Positions 13,501 through 24,843 of a DNA stretch of 64,000 bases are shown here, piece after piece. Position 1 is the stretch's first letter. Every line of letters begins with the position of its first letter. Origin of the DNA: Flabesymbios commensalis (Eukaryota > Annelida > Polychaeta > Terebellida > Flabelligeridae); contig OZ024903.1 of assembly GCA_964017125.1 (NCBI GenBank), forward strand, positions 81,051,916 through 81,115,915. Direction: 5' to 3'. A model generated the notes under the pieces. The model saw nothing but the letters and a program-made list of their open reading frames with translations, made no database searches and had not been told where the DNA came from. Position numbers and translations under genes: made by a program.

Positions 13501-15572
13501 GGTATGAGAAAAACAGTAAAAAAGTCTATTTTCAATAAATAAATAGACCCATGGATGAAAGGGTGCATGCTAAGCCACGTTACATGCATGGATCTTACAT
13601 ACACTTATCCATGGAGGTGAAAAAAGAACATTAAATTGACGTAAACTGCCAAATACTGTAGATATACACCATCCGTGGATGAAGGAGGACATATTCTGTC
13701 AGCCTTCGTCCATGGATCTTAGCATGGATATAAAAATAACGTCAAAATAACAAACTTCTGCTTGGTTTTTCTACCTGAAATTTCACACAGCCATCAAGTA
13801 TCACAGACTACATGACATGAAACCAATCTTAGAGCTCTGGATATTGTAATAAGGGCCACACATATGGGAGGGGTATGAGAAAAACAGTAAAAAAGTCTAT
13901 TTTCAATAAATAAATAGACCCATGGATGAAAGGGTGCATGCTAAGCCACGTTACATGCATGGATCTTACATACACTTATCCATGGAGGTGAAAAAACAAC
14001 ATTAAATTGACGTAAACTGCCAAATACTGTAGATATACACCATCCGTGGATGAAGGAGGACATATTCTGTCAGCCTTCGTCCATGGATCTTAGCATGGAT
14101 ATAAAAATAACGTCAAAATAACAAACTTCTGCTTGGTTTTTCTACCTGAAATTTCACACAGCCATCAAGTATCACAGACTACATGACATGAAACCAATTT
14201 TAGAGCTCTGGATATTGTAATAAGGGCCACACATATGGGAGGGGTATGAGAAAAACAGTAAAAAAGTCTATTTTCAATAAATAAATAGACCCATGGATGA
14301 AAGGGTGCATGCTAAGCCACCTTACATGCATGGATCTTACATACACTTATCCATGGAGGTGAAAAAACAACATTAAATTGACGTAAACTGCCAAATACTG
14401 TAGATATACACCATCCGTGGATGAAGGAGGACATATTCTGTCAGCCTTCGTCCATGGATCTTTTCAATAAATAAATAGACCCATGGATGAAAGGGTGCAT
14501 GCTAAGCCACGTTACATGCATGGATCTTACATACACTTAACCATGGAGGTGAAAAAACAACATTAAATTGACGTAAACTGCCAAATACTGTAGATATACA
14601 CCATCCGTGGATGAAGGAGGACATATTCTGTCAGCCTTCGTCCATGGATCTTAGCATGGATATAAGAATAACGTCAAAATAACAAACTTCTGCTTGGTTT
14701 TTCTACCTGAAATTTCACACAGCCATCAAGTATCACAGACTACATGACATGAAACCAATTTTAGAGCTCTGGATATTGTAATAAGGTCCACACATATGGG
14801 AGGGGTATGAGAAAAACAGTAAAAAAGTCTATTTTCAATAAATAAATAGACCCATGGATGAAAGGGTGCATGCTAAGCCACCTTACATGCATGGATCTTA
14901 CATACACTTATCCATGGAGGTGAAAAAACAACATTAAATTGATGTAAACTGCCAAATACTGTAGATATACACCATCCGTGGATGAAGGAGGACATATTCT
15001 GTCAGCCTTCGTCCATGGATCTTAGCATGGATATAAGAATAACGTCAAAATAACAAACTTCTGCTTGGTTTTTCTACCTGAAATTTCACACAGCCATCAA
15101 GTATCACAGACTACATGACATGAAACCAATTTTAGAGCTCTGGATATTGTAATAAGGTCCACACATATGGGAGGGGTATGAGAAAAACAGTAAAAAAGTC
15201 TATTTTCAATAAATAAATAGACCCATGGATGAAATGGTGCATGCTAAGCCACCTTACATGCATGGATCTTACATACACTTATCAATTGAGGTGAAAAAAA
15301 CAACATTAAATTGACGTAAACTGCCAAATACTGTAGATATACACTATCCGTGGATGAAGGAGGACATATTCTGTCAGCCTTCGTCCATGGATCTTAGCAT
15401 GGATATAAGAATAACGTCAAAATAACAAACTTCTGCTTGGTTTTTCTACCTGAAATTTCACACAGCCATCAAGTATCACAGACTACATGACATGAAACCA
15501 ATTTTAGAGCTCTGGATATTGTAATAAGGTCCACACATATGGGAGGGGTATGAGAAAAACAGTAAAAAAGTC
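10581..15572. repeat. Higher-order repeat copy 2, partial (14 monomers)
   Basis: It repeats the first 14 monomers of copy 1 in the same order. By eye I found three substitutions against copy 1: AGTATC/AGTGTC near 12315, AATTTTA/AATCTTA near 13828, and ATCCATTG/ATCAATTG near 15283. That is about 99.9% identity over ~5 kb. It ends within the equivalent of monomer 14, where the expected AGTCTATTTTC becomes AGTCCACTTTAC. Confidence 0.92.
14291..14480. repeat. Short 190-bp satellite monomer (copy 2)
   Basis: It has the same 181-bp deletion with the same joint as the monomer at 3712, and both carry CACCTTAC. The deletion therefore predates the duplication of the 10.6-kb unit, and it is the clearest marker of the unit period. 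Confidence 0.9.
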
Positions 15573-16959
15573 CACTTTACACTTTCATTCAATTAATATT
15601 TCATATATTATTGTGCCTCCAATTGTGTAGTAACCTTTTCTGTTGCAGAGCCTACACCATACAAATTATAATTAATTGATTGTAATTCACCCCTCATTTT
15701 AAATGTTGTAATAGTTTATGGCATAGTTGGCTTACCATAGCACGGCTGGAGGAGTTCATATCAAAACTAAAAATTTAGAAATGGCATTTCAATTACACAG
15801 CATTATATCCGTTAACAGCCTAATTTTGTAAATATAAGAATATATATATGATCTACGTACCTTTATGGTCGTGATGCCATAATAATATAGTGTGATAAGT
15901 GTCTCAAATATACTTGAAATGTATTATTTCTATCGTACGGTTCCTAAACCGTGCCATGGATTAAGCAAGATTTTAAGGATGTGTCGCGTACTACAAACTT
16001 GCCTCGTAGATCTAATGGGAAAAAAGACACCCTCTGGCGAGTGATTTCATTAATTTTTTACTCACACTACATTCATTAGGTGGCCTTTTAGTTCCCATAG
16101 TATCTTCAATTTTCACCAGGTGACTCTACATTTTAATGCTGTTTTTAAAACGATGTGACTATTCATAATTATTCATTTGAAAAATATATTTATTAATTAT
16201 AAAATAATTTTTCTCAGACATTTATACCTCCATGCTATATTAATTTTATTTGTCAGAGAATTACCACAAAAGGCCCTATAATATGAATAGGCTGTCATAC
16301 AAACATACGACAACATGATGCATCATCCATAGCTAGCCACAATATGTCATACAAACGAGCGGAAATTATTATGAACTAAAGTAGGGGCTGTAACGTGAGG
16401 ATAACGTGTAGGCTAGACTACCTAACAAATGGCGGGCCCTATCGCAGGGTGTTGAGCGATCCATATATTGTCGGAAGGCCAAGGCAGCCCACTTACGTGC
16501 TAGCTTAGAGTTAGATCACACTACTATTTACAGAAATGTAGCGTTATCTACATCGTCATTGTTTAAAAAGAACAAAAAATAATCTTATGAAAATACGATT
16601 GCCGAAATATAGACAGATCTGCCGAAACCCACAATTTGATGAGTCGTAGGGGGAAATGTTCATGCGGCTATAGTGATACACATCAACTGTCCTACCCACT
16701 CGCTAGGTGGTACCACAATCAGACTGAGCGATAAAACGGGAAAAGTACGATAGGAATATCTGTCTCAGTATGATGCCAGTGAGGTTGAACTTTGACATCT
16801 GAACAGAAAATAAACAAACAAGATGTCAGCGCCCATGAACATGATCAGAGGCATGTTGGACCACGAAATATCAGGCCTGACACTGTGCCTGTGAGTGTTA
16901 AAAATCAAATCTAATTTTGCTAGTCACTGACCACACGCGTTGCTGTAAGAGCTCGCTCC
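15573..16959. other. Unique AT-rich spacer, no gene seen
   Basis: Sequence between the satellite edge and the GC-rich hairpin. It has no satellite monomers, long open frames or clear terminal repeats. There are scattered AT-rich runs (around 16180-16260) and a somewhat more GC-balanced stretch from about 16400. I recognise nothing functional. Confidence 0.6.
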
Positions 16960-16992
16960 CGCGAGCTTGGGCCCTTCGGGCCCCAGCTCGCG
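16960..16992. other. GC-rich 15-bp hairpin
   Basis: Arms 16960-16974 and 16978-16992 pair over 15 bp with one mismatch and a 3-base TTC loop; the inner stem is GGGCCC/GGGCCC. It stands out in an AT-rich region and lies about 80 bp before the minisatellite. It could be a transposon end, a replication or recombination hotspot, or a structured RNA segment; nothing in the flanks decides this. Confidence 0.8.
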
Positions 16993-17100
16993 CGTCCGCT
17001 CGCTATAATATTCAGTTTTCATACTCAAGGAGCGTCTCCATCTTTATCTACCCTTGCTGTATCTAGGCCTATGATAGAGAGCAACTGAGGACTGGGTGAT

Positions 17101-17545
17101 GGAGAACTGGGTGTGATTGAGAGGTACTGGGAGCTTGGTGTGATGGAGATATCCCGGGAGCTGGGTGTGATGGAGAGCTCGTGAGAGCTGGGTGTTACGG
17201 AGAGCTGGGTGTGATGAAGAGCTACTGAGAGCTGGGTGTGATGCATAGCTCATGTGAGCTGGGTGTGATGGAGAGCTCGTGAGAGCTGGGTGTGATGAAG
17301 AGCTGGGTGCGATGAAGAGCTACTGAGAGGTAGGTGGGATGGAGAGCTCCTGGGAGCTGGGTGTGATGGAGAGCTCCTGAGAGCTGGGTGTGATGGAGAG
17401 CTCGCGAAAGCTGGGTGTGATGGAGAGCTACTGAGAGCTGGGTGGGATGGAGAGCTCCTGGGAGCTGGGTGTGATGGAGAGTTTATGGGAGCTGGGTGTA
17501 GAGCTGAGTGGGATGGAGAGCTCCTGGAAGCTGGGTGTGATGGAG
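17101..17545. repeat. Block duplicated within the minisatellite (first copy)
   Basis: The order of variant units here, including the rare words GATATCC, GCTCATGTGAGC, GAGAGGT and GCTCGCGA, recurs about 1,129 bp downstream. For example, GCTACTGAGAGC at 17221 matches 18350. The second copy spans roughly 18230-18620. A shared AGAACTAGGCCTGG marker lies near 17545 and near 18803, offset by about 1,259 bp, so a few units were gained or lost after the duplication. Confidence 0.75.
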
Positions 17546-18229
17546 AACTAGGCCTGGTGTGATGAGGAGATACTGAGAGCTGGGTGTGATGGTGAGCAGG
17601 GTGTGATTGAGAAATACTGAGAGCTGGGTGTGATGGAGAGCTGGGTGTGATTAAGAGATACTGAGAGCTGGGTGTGATGGAAAGCAGGGTGTGATTGAGA
17701 GGTACTGAGGGCTGGGTGTGATGGAGAGCTGGTGAGATAGAGAGCTGGGTGTGATGGAAAACTACCGACGGATGGGTGTGATGGAGAGCTACTGAGGGCT
17801 GGGTGTAAGAAGAGCCACTCGGAAATGGGGGTGATGGAGAGCTCCTGAGAGCTGGGTGTGATGGAGAGATCCTGGGAGCTGGGTGTGATGGAGGGCTGGG
17901 TGTGATGGAGAGCTGGGTATGATGGGAGAGTGACCAAGAGCTGGGTGTGGTGGAGAGCTGGATGTGATTGTTAACTAGTGAGAGTTGGGTGTGACATGGA
18001 GAGCTGGATGTGATGAAAAGCTTGGTGTGATGGTAAACTACTGACGACTGGGTGTGATGGGGAGCTACTGATAGCTGGGTGTGATGGATGGAGAGCTACT
18101 GGGAGCTGGGTGTGCTAGAGAGGTACTGAGAGCTGGGTGCGATGTATAGCTGGTGAGATAGAGAGCTGGGTGTGGTGAAGAGCTACTGAGGTCTGGGTGA
18201 TGAAAAACTGGGGTATGATGGAGAGCTCC

Positions 18230-18620
18230 TGAGAGCTGGGTGTGATGGAGAGCTACTGAGAGCTTGGTGTGATGGAGATATCCTGGGAGCTGGGTGTGAT
18301 GGAGAGCTCGTGAGAGCTGGGTGTGAGGGAGAGCTGGGTGTGATGAAGAGCTACTGAGAGCTGGGTGTGATGGGTAGCTCATGTGAGCTGGGTGTGATGG
18401 AGAGCTCGTGAGAGCTGGGTGTGATGAAGAGCTGGGTGTGATGAAGAGCTACTGAGAGGTGAGTGAGATGGAGAGCTCCTGGGAGCTGGGTGTGATGGAG
18501 AGCTCCTGAGAGCTGGGTGTGATGGAGAGCTCGCGAGAGCTGGGTGTGATGGAGAGCTACTGAAAGCTGGGTGGGATGGAGAGCTCCTGGGAGCTGGGTG
18601 TGATGGAGAGCTGAGTGGGA
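18230..18620. repeat. Block duplicated within the minisatellite (second copy)
   Basis: Partner of the block at 17101-17545, with the same order of rare unit variants and scattered substitutions. It shows that the array grew by block duplication as well as by single-unit slippage. Confidence 0.75.
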
Positions 18621-19510
18621 TGGAGAGCTCCTGGGAGCTTGGTGTGATGGAGAGCTTTTGGGAGCTGGGTGTGATGGTGAGCTCGTGAGAGCTGGGTGTG
18701 ATGGACAGCTCGTGAGAGCTGGGTGTGATGGAGAGCTGGGTGTGATGAAGAGCTACTGAGAGCTGAGTGGGATGGAGAGCTCCTGGGAGCTGGGTGTGAT
18801 GGAGAACTAGGCCTGGTGTAATTAAGAAATACTGAGAGCTGGGTGTGATGAAGAGCAGGGTGTGATTAAGAAATACTGAGAGCTGGGTGTGATGGAGAGC
18901 TGGGTGTGATTAAGAGATACTGAGAGCTGGGTGTGATGGAAAGCAGGGTGTGATTGAGAGATACTGAGAGCTGAGTCTGATGGAGAGCTGGGTGTGATGG
19001 AGAGGTACTGAGAGCTGGGTGTGAAGGAGGGCTATTTAGGTGTACTCTGGGGGCTTATTTTCATCTCTACCCCTGTGATGCAGATTTATTATCTTAGGCT
19101 ATCAAAGAGAGACTGCTTTGCCCCACCGCCCACATGCTTCTGTCAATGGGCCTATCCATGTTCTACTTTTACTAGTGTCAAAAGAGATTAAGGCAATGTT
19201 TATCATTAAATGTTAATTACTTTACGGATTGATGGTTTTATGTTGATCAGATTATTGATTGGTTTGAAATGAAATTTTACGTGGAATGCAAAACCTCCTA
19301 ACTGTCAAATAAATTTGGAAAAATTGAAAGTCATAAACACCTATCTGATGCTATTAATAGATCTTTTATTTATTTGTGTCTATAGATTTCTTCAAAAGGT
19401 GTAGATTATAATTATTAATGTAGGCCTACATAACGATTTTGGAAAACAATCTCCATGAATAGTTAAAATTATCCAGTTATTATTGTTTTACTCAAAACTT
19501 CATTTTTTTA

Positions 19511-19612
19511 GATAGGTGGTTTTGTGCTTCCGCCATCTATCTAAAAGATAGGAGATTTTGCGTTTTCATAATCTATCTGTTAGATAGGTGTTTTTGCGCC
19601 TCCACCATCGTT
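19511..19612. repeat. Three-copy 36-bp tandem repeat
   Basis: GATAGG begins units at 19511, 19547 and 19583, an exact 36-bp spacing. Units share GATAGGTG, a TTTTG run, the TCC/CCAT words and a closing ATCTATCT. The flanking GATAG and CTATC words let each unit boundary fold back on itself. Confidence 0.8.
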
Positions 19613-21273
19613 ATGGTTTTGCTGGCCTAAACATGCTAAATGTATTAGCACATAATTTATAATATAGTTACCATATTGGACCAGTTGCTGCGTAAATTGG
19701 ACCACTGGTCCAATATAGGCTAGTACATGGTCCAATTTAGGGAACAACAGTCTTAATTTGGACCGATCGTCTATTTTCTTTCTTTGGACAATAAACCAGA
19801 ATTGGTAATATTTCAAGTGTTACGCTTGGTCCTATGTTGTATGGTCTTGCTATGTACCAGATACACACATGAATTTGGAATTAAGTTCCATTGGTGTAGG
19901 AAATATCGAGATGAATGTTTAGGGGGTCCAATATAGGCCAGCCTCCCCTATACGACCCCCCTCCTCCCCGACCAACTCAGACAACCCAGACAAGTTGACC
20001 TGAGTGTGACTTTCCACACTGCAGACAGCAAACTGGTGACGTCATGAATTATTCATGTTGCTCGCACCCCCCCCCCCCCTTTTCGTACTGGTAGGCCTAC
20101 AGATTCAACTCACCTGTTGTCAAGGTCACAGACCGGATGCGGCAAGATGCTCCTTGGGAAGACATCAATTTTCGTTTTTAATTTTGTAATGAAGTAGTTT
20201 TTCCCACAGATCATAATTATTTTTTTTTTCAAAGTTTCAGAATAAAAAAAATATTTTTATCAACATTTCAAGAATCCCGGCCAGCCCGTAAACCTGAACA
20301 AACTATTTGTAGGCTTCACATAAACTCCTAATAAGGGAGGGTTGATTGTACCTACAGCTGAGCATTGGGCCACGTCATGTGTCATGTAGGCCTAGATGCA
20401 GGCGGCCCAGCGTTGAGCAAACAATAGGTGCTGTGGGGGAACACCCGATCATCTAGTTTGATGCAATCATGTGGTTACTTTGATCATGCCGTCTGAGTAG
20501 CCGTGGACCAGGCGACTCGCTCCGCTTATCAAGCCGATCAGCGCTAGCCGTCTGAGAAGTAGGCTATGTGTGGCCTAATGTCTAGTAGGCCCTATGATGT
20601 AGGCCTAGGGCCTAAACAAGCTTTTTTACATGACAATAGGCCTATACGTCTTGGAAATAGAGCTAGTTTCGTCTTTTTCGGTGATTTAACATTGTTTCTT
20701 TAAATGTTTATTGATCAGTAGACTATATATAGGTAGCCTACATATAAATTAAATTTAAAAAATGGACAAAATTGAAAATTCTCATCCCAAGGAGCCGCTT
20801 TAAAAGCGATGAAGTAGGGAAAATAATCTGATAATACACTGACAAGGATAGGTCTACATGCACCACTGGAATATGTTTTGTCAGAAAAGTTTAAAACAAT
20901 TGTGGGAGCCCTAATCAGATTTTGAAAGTCTAGGCTTATATAGCCTATATATAGTACGCCTACGCCTAAGTAATAAACAAAAAAGATGTCGCAAAACTAA
21001 TCGAAAATCGTCTTTGATTAATCTGTAGGCCTAATAGCCTATATTTGTGTTAAAGTCCATATGGAAGATTTTATAATGAGAGTGAAATATAATGGGAGGT
21101 TGTCCATCGAGTTAAATAAATAAAGGACCAAGTAATGTCAGCCACAGTCTGGATAAAATGTAGGCCTATATGCATATAGGGGTCTAACGTTACATGAGCA
21201 TCATTACTATCAACACCACCACCTGGTTCACTACCGTCACCACCAGTCCACTGCACCAGGCTGCCGTATAGAT
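19613..21273. other. Non-coding spacer, AGGCCTA-rich
   Basis: No gene or RNA is supported. It contains TTGGACC/GGTCCAA words on both strands around 19675-19740, a poly-C run at about 20070, and seven copies of AGGCCTA between 20092 and 21170. The rest is AT-rich and featureless to my reading. Confidence 0.5.
20800..20880. repeat. Dispersed repeat, copy 1
   Basis: About 80 bp matching 24768-24843 in direct orientation with a few substitutions and a small indel. Shared words include TTAAAAGCGAT, GGAAAATAATCTGATAATAC and CATGCACCA. It is probably a fragment of an unclassified interspersed element. Confidence 0.8.
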
Positions 21274-22624
21274 GGGTAAAACCAAAAATTGGGGTAACTT
21301 TGTAGCATCAAAAATGGCAGTGAGGTGACCATCAAAGAGGAGGAAAACTACTTTATAGGTTTGGTGCACTGATCCCAATAGAGCATGAAAAAGCCACTGG
21401 CTGCGCTAGAAATTTTTTTTTTGCTTCAAAAACGTCATTTTAAAAAAGTTGCAGCATTCCACTTACTACTCCGTTACCAAATCCAAACCATTTCAAAAAA
21501 TATGTTACTTTGTTTAGCTTGACATCACACTTTTAAACGTGATATCCTTATTGAAGCATAATACTAAACAATCGTACATCAAAACTGCTGAAAAATTTAA
21601 AAAAAATTGATGGGATGAACAAAAATCTTTATTTCAACTCCGTTACCAAGCCAAAAAATACTCAACTCCGTTACCAAATGTTTGGCTCGTCATAAATATA
21701 AACTGTATATTTTCTTATCATAACATCGATCACAATTGGGTGCTCTATTAATATGGGGACAACGAGCCATGTTTTAAAAGACTATATCATCAATCATTAT
21801 GACTGTAAAACCCATAACATTTGACAATTCACCACTCCGTTCCTTTTTCTTGGTAACGGAGTAGAGTGGAACGGAGTAGTAAAATTAAAAGTATTCTAGG
21901 GATTAATGAAAAGATCTGGGCAATAATTCAAAAATATATCATACGGGTGGAAATAGTCCCCATAGCAACTGTTGTAGGCATACAATCATAAAACCAAACT
22001 CGTTTTTATACCCACAAGGCTAGGAACGGAGTAGTAAAAACAAAAGTATATTTTCTAACTTTTTGGTAATACCTGTTTCGAATAACTTGTCACTCAACAA
22101 TATTAATTATTTCAAGGTGAAAAACTCGTATAAGGCCCTTTAGTGTGTCAATCTAAACTTGATATAATTTTAGTTCATGGTTATTCACTTGATGGGGCAT
22201 GCTACAATAATGGTAACGGAGTAGAGTGCAAATGTGGGGACATGTATATTCATCAAAATTATTTATATCGATATCAATTTTAAGTCGAATTTCAATCATT
22301 GATTAGTTAAAGTGAACAATGTCTAGCCATGAAATGTAATTGTTAGAATTATATTGTGATTTTGTATCCTACAGTGAAGTTTTAAATAGTGGAATTTTCT
22401 CTGGGGACATGCCATTTTTCACGTTTCCATGACATACAGCTCTTATAAAACCATATATATATATTTTTTTTTACAAATAATCTAAACATTATTAAGTAGT
22501 AATGCCTAAACGTGAAGTTGCACCATTCATTTTTAATATTATTATATTTAAATTAAAATGCGGACCTTTTAAGTCCTGGGGACACTAAATTTATGTAAAA
22601 TTACCCCAATTTTTGGTTTTACCC
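21274..22624. mobile_element. Non-autonomous DNA transposon, 1.35 kb, with inverted ends
   Basis: The left end begins GGGTAAAACCAAAAATTGGG and the right end is its exact reverse complement; the match runs about 24 bp. Inside, the word ACTCCGTTACCAA occurs in forward orientation in the left half (21468, 21637, 21665, with a variant at 21834). Its reverse complement GGTAACGGAGTAG occurs in the right half (21852, 22212, with variants GGAACGGAGTAG at 21868 and 22023). Such inverted subterminal arrays are typical transposase-binding layouts in TIR transposons. No transposase frame is present. A target duplication is not obvious, so the superfamily is left open. Confidence 0.82.
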
Positions 22625-24190
22625 AGTTAGCCTAGGTCAATTTGAGAAAATGGCGGTTTTATATTTGTGGTCCATGTATTAGGCCTACACATGAAAAAAT
22701 GGATCAATGTGTATGTAGGAATAGACCTATGCGTGGATATTAAAAGGGCGGCCTATAGATAAGAGCCTTAATCTTTGATATTCAAGCTTTTGAATACGCC
22801 TATAGCCTACGGCGTCTCAAAGCCATTTTATAAAAAAATCATGTCCATTGCAATGTTAGTCAAAATTAGGGTCTGATTTCCTAAACTTTGAAAAAAGAGG
22901 AAAACAGTTGTGTTTTTATTTTTCTTCAAAAGATTGCGAGTGACTTAGATGTTCCAATTGGTGATGTAGGGCATAATATTATTCCAGAAATGTAGAGCTG
23001 CCACAGAGAGAGCACGCGATCAGATGCACGAGTTTTGTGCTTTTCTAACAACGACATAGTTTGCCTGGCGAGCCCAGCCAATTTCATTTATGGCCGGGTT
23101 GAGGCCAAGGTTCTCAGTCACATGACTTTCATGCCTGTGCTATTGAGGCCGATGAATAATTTTCTGAGTCAAGTGATAGGAAATGCGTCAGAGGGGAAAT
23201 ACAATACTGTGAACAACTCTCCATCCTGGGAAGTGACCTTTCAAAAATGCCCCTATTCGGGGATTACCCTAGTTTCATCTAAAAATAGCAACAAGTCACA
23301 AACATTCGCCACTGGGGCATACCAGAGGCTACATGAAGCTCGGCCACGCCGCGTAGTGTGACTCTGGGAACCAGAGTAAGACATAGTAGACCCCTAGGCC
23401 TAATTTATGTAGTAGATGCAGGTTGATCACTCACCAAGGTTTTGTAATCCAATGTGTTGATTTTAAAAGCAATTCTGTATTTATTTTTGAGCCTTTGCAT
23501 TGAATGGAGCACCATACGTAAGCAGTTAGTTACATGACCCCAGCAAACACAACTGGGTTGATTCTGCCTGCATGGGCAGCATCAGGCTGAGACTCCTCAG
23601 CTTGCCCAGCCTGGCGCTATATCTAATCGACACTTGTAACAGGTGCACAAGCATAGATATTACAACCTGGTGTGATCAAAGAGAGCCTGTATAACTATAT
23701 GAGCAATATCATCATATTATAGCTGGTGTTTGAATTATTACCCATAGATGTCACTCAAATATAGTCTCACTGTTATTTAAGAGTCAGTTCTCAATGCTGT
23801 GCTCGATATGATCTTGGTTCATGCACGACTGTTGGTCGGGGCTCTGATCATGGCTGTGACGTCATTGTGGAATTCCCATAGGTCACTGTAAATTGTGAGA
23901 CCCCAATGTCCTGCAAATACTCAACAGTTGACTATGGCTTTAATTCACTATGAACCCGCTGGCAATGTTTCATAGCATGACGTAGCAACACTTTTATTTG
24001 CATTTTACAAATACAGAAAGTTGAAAATTGTGATAAAATATAATTGGTTGGGAAACCATGATTAAGACTTTTTAAAATCACTCATATGAGGACCACCTAA
24101 AAAATAACATGTTGGCATGTACACGTCAATTGTGAATTTTTACCACAGGTGATCAACCTACCCCCTTGCTTGGCACAACTTACCCCATAC
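22625..24190. other. Non-coding spacer
   Basis: No gene supported. A 108-codon open stretch at 23035-23361 on the plus strand starts with a non-ATG codon and matches no family I recognise. Around 23538-23640 there is a CCCAGCAAACACAA word, like the ends of the palindromic elements elsewhere in the window, followed by a CAG/CTG-rich imperfect hairpin. It may be a degraded copy. Confidence 0.4.
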
Positions 24191-24192
24191 AG

Positions 24193-24383
24193 CGGGTTAA
24201 TTGAGCCACTTTCACCACTCTCAGTTGTGTATCCATAACTTTTTTTTTATTGTTATTTTCATCTTTCATTGATGTTGGATATATATGTAATATATAGCCA
24301 TGTTTTAAAACTATCCCAACCATTCTGCGATCAACTGGGAAAATACCAGTCAAAATATTGTAAAAAGTGGCTCAACTAACCCG
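24193..24383. mobile_element. Small inverted-repeat element (MITE-like)
   Basis: Terminal words CGGGTTAATTGAGCCACTTT at 24193-24212 and AAAGTGGCTCAACTAACCCG at 24364-24383 are inverted copies with one mismatch over 20 bp, separated by about 150 bp of AT-rich DNA. No coding capacity. No target duplication is clear, so a simple inverted duplication remains possible. Confidence 0.65.
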
Positions 24384-24767
24384 ACTCTCACCTACTTTTG
24401 CGATACAAGTGAACAAGGCCGACCATTTTTAAATGCCAGGCTTTTTATGAACACTCACCGGAAGTGCGCTGTGAGTGCTTATAAACGCATGGTCATTTTT
24501 AAATGGGCGGCCATATATAAACGGCTGGACCCGTACTTGATATAGTAGGTAAAATATACACTTAAATTTTTTTAGCACACCGATTATTTGACTATTGTTT
24601 CTTTTTAATGTAGGTGTTCGTTTCTAGAATACAATAATTCTATTTTGGATCAGTGAAACAATCATACATCATTATATCGTTTTCTGATTTTTATTTTTTT
24701 CTAGAGAAATTGCTAAGGAATCTGTTAGCATAATGTAAGAGTAGTATATTCCGGTTCCACACTCAAA

Positions 24768-24843
24768 TTAAAAGCGATAAAGTAAGGAAAATAATCTGAT
24801 AATACACTGGCAAGGATACATGCACCAGTGGGAGATGTTTTTA
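24768..24843. repeat. Dispersed repeat, copy 2
   Basis: Direct-orientation partner of 20800-20880, about 3.97 kb away, with a few substitutions and a small indel that shortens it in the middle. Confidence 0.8.

Larger units (their letters stand above)
1..15572. repeat. Satellite array, 371-bp monomer, 43 monomers in window
   Basis: A head-to-tail array. Taking the CCATGGATG word as monomer start, starts fall at 2, 373, 744, 1115, 1486 and so on, an exact 371-bp period. Exceptions are two 190-bp monomers (3712, 14291) and two 372-bp monomers with one extra A (4644, 15223). Monomers differ only at a few recurring sites: C or T before CCATGG, CACGTTAC or CACCTTAC, AAAAAACAAC or AAAAAAGAAC, GACGTAAAC or GACGTGAAC, ATAAAAATAAC or ATAAGAATAAC, AAGGTCC or AAGGGCC. 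No long open frame exists in any frame, so I treat it as non-coding. The array is cut by the left window edge and stops abruptly at about 15572, inside the last monomer. Near-identity between monomers implies recent homogenisation; the copy number depends on the assembly being right. Confidence 0.97.
17074..19033. repeat. 27-bp minisatellite, about 2 kb
   Basis: A tandem array built on units like GAGCTGGGTGTGATGGAGAG followed by CTACTGA or CTCCTGG, mostly 27 bp, with some shorter units lacking the CTACTGA part. Because 27 is a multiple of three, frames stay open for tens of codons on the minus strand and read as 9-residue Ser/His/Pro/Leu-rich repeats. These are best regarded as by-products: the repeats change frame wherever unit length changes, and no conserved protein is recognisable. 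Confidence 0.95.

Noticed and set aside
1-15572. CRISPR-like array
   Set aside because: Monomers are 371 bp and nearly identical throughout, with no unique spacers, in a eukaryotic context.
17025-18382. Minus-strand open frames of 69-129 codons rich in Ser, His, Pro and Leu
   Set aside because: They are translations of the 27-bp minisatellite; several frames are open at once and the repeat sequence, not selection, explains them.
23035-23361. 108-codon plus-strand open stretch
   Set aside because: Starts with GTG rather than ATG, matches no family I know, and has no clear flanking splice or regulatory signals.
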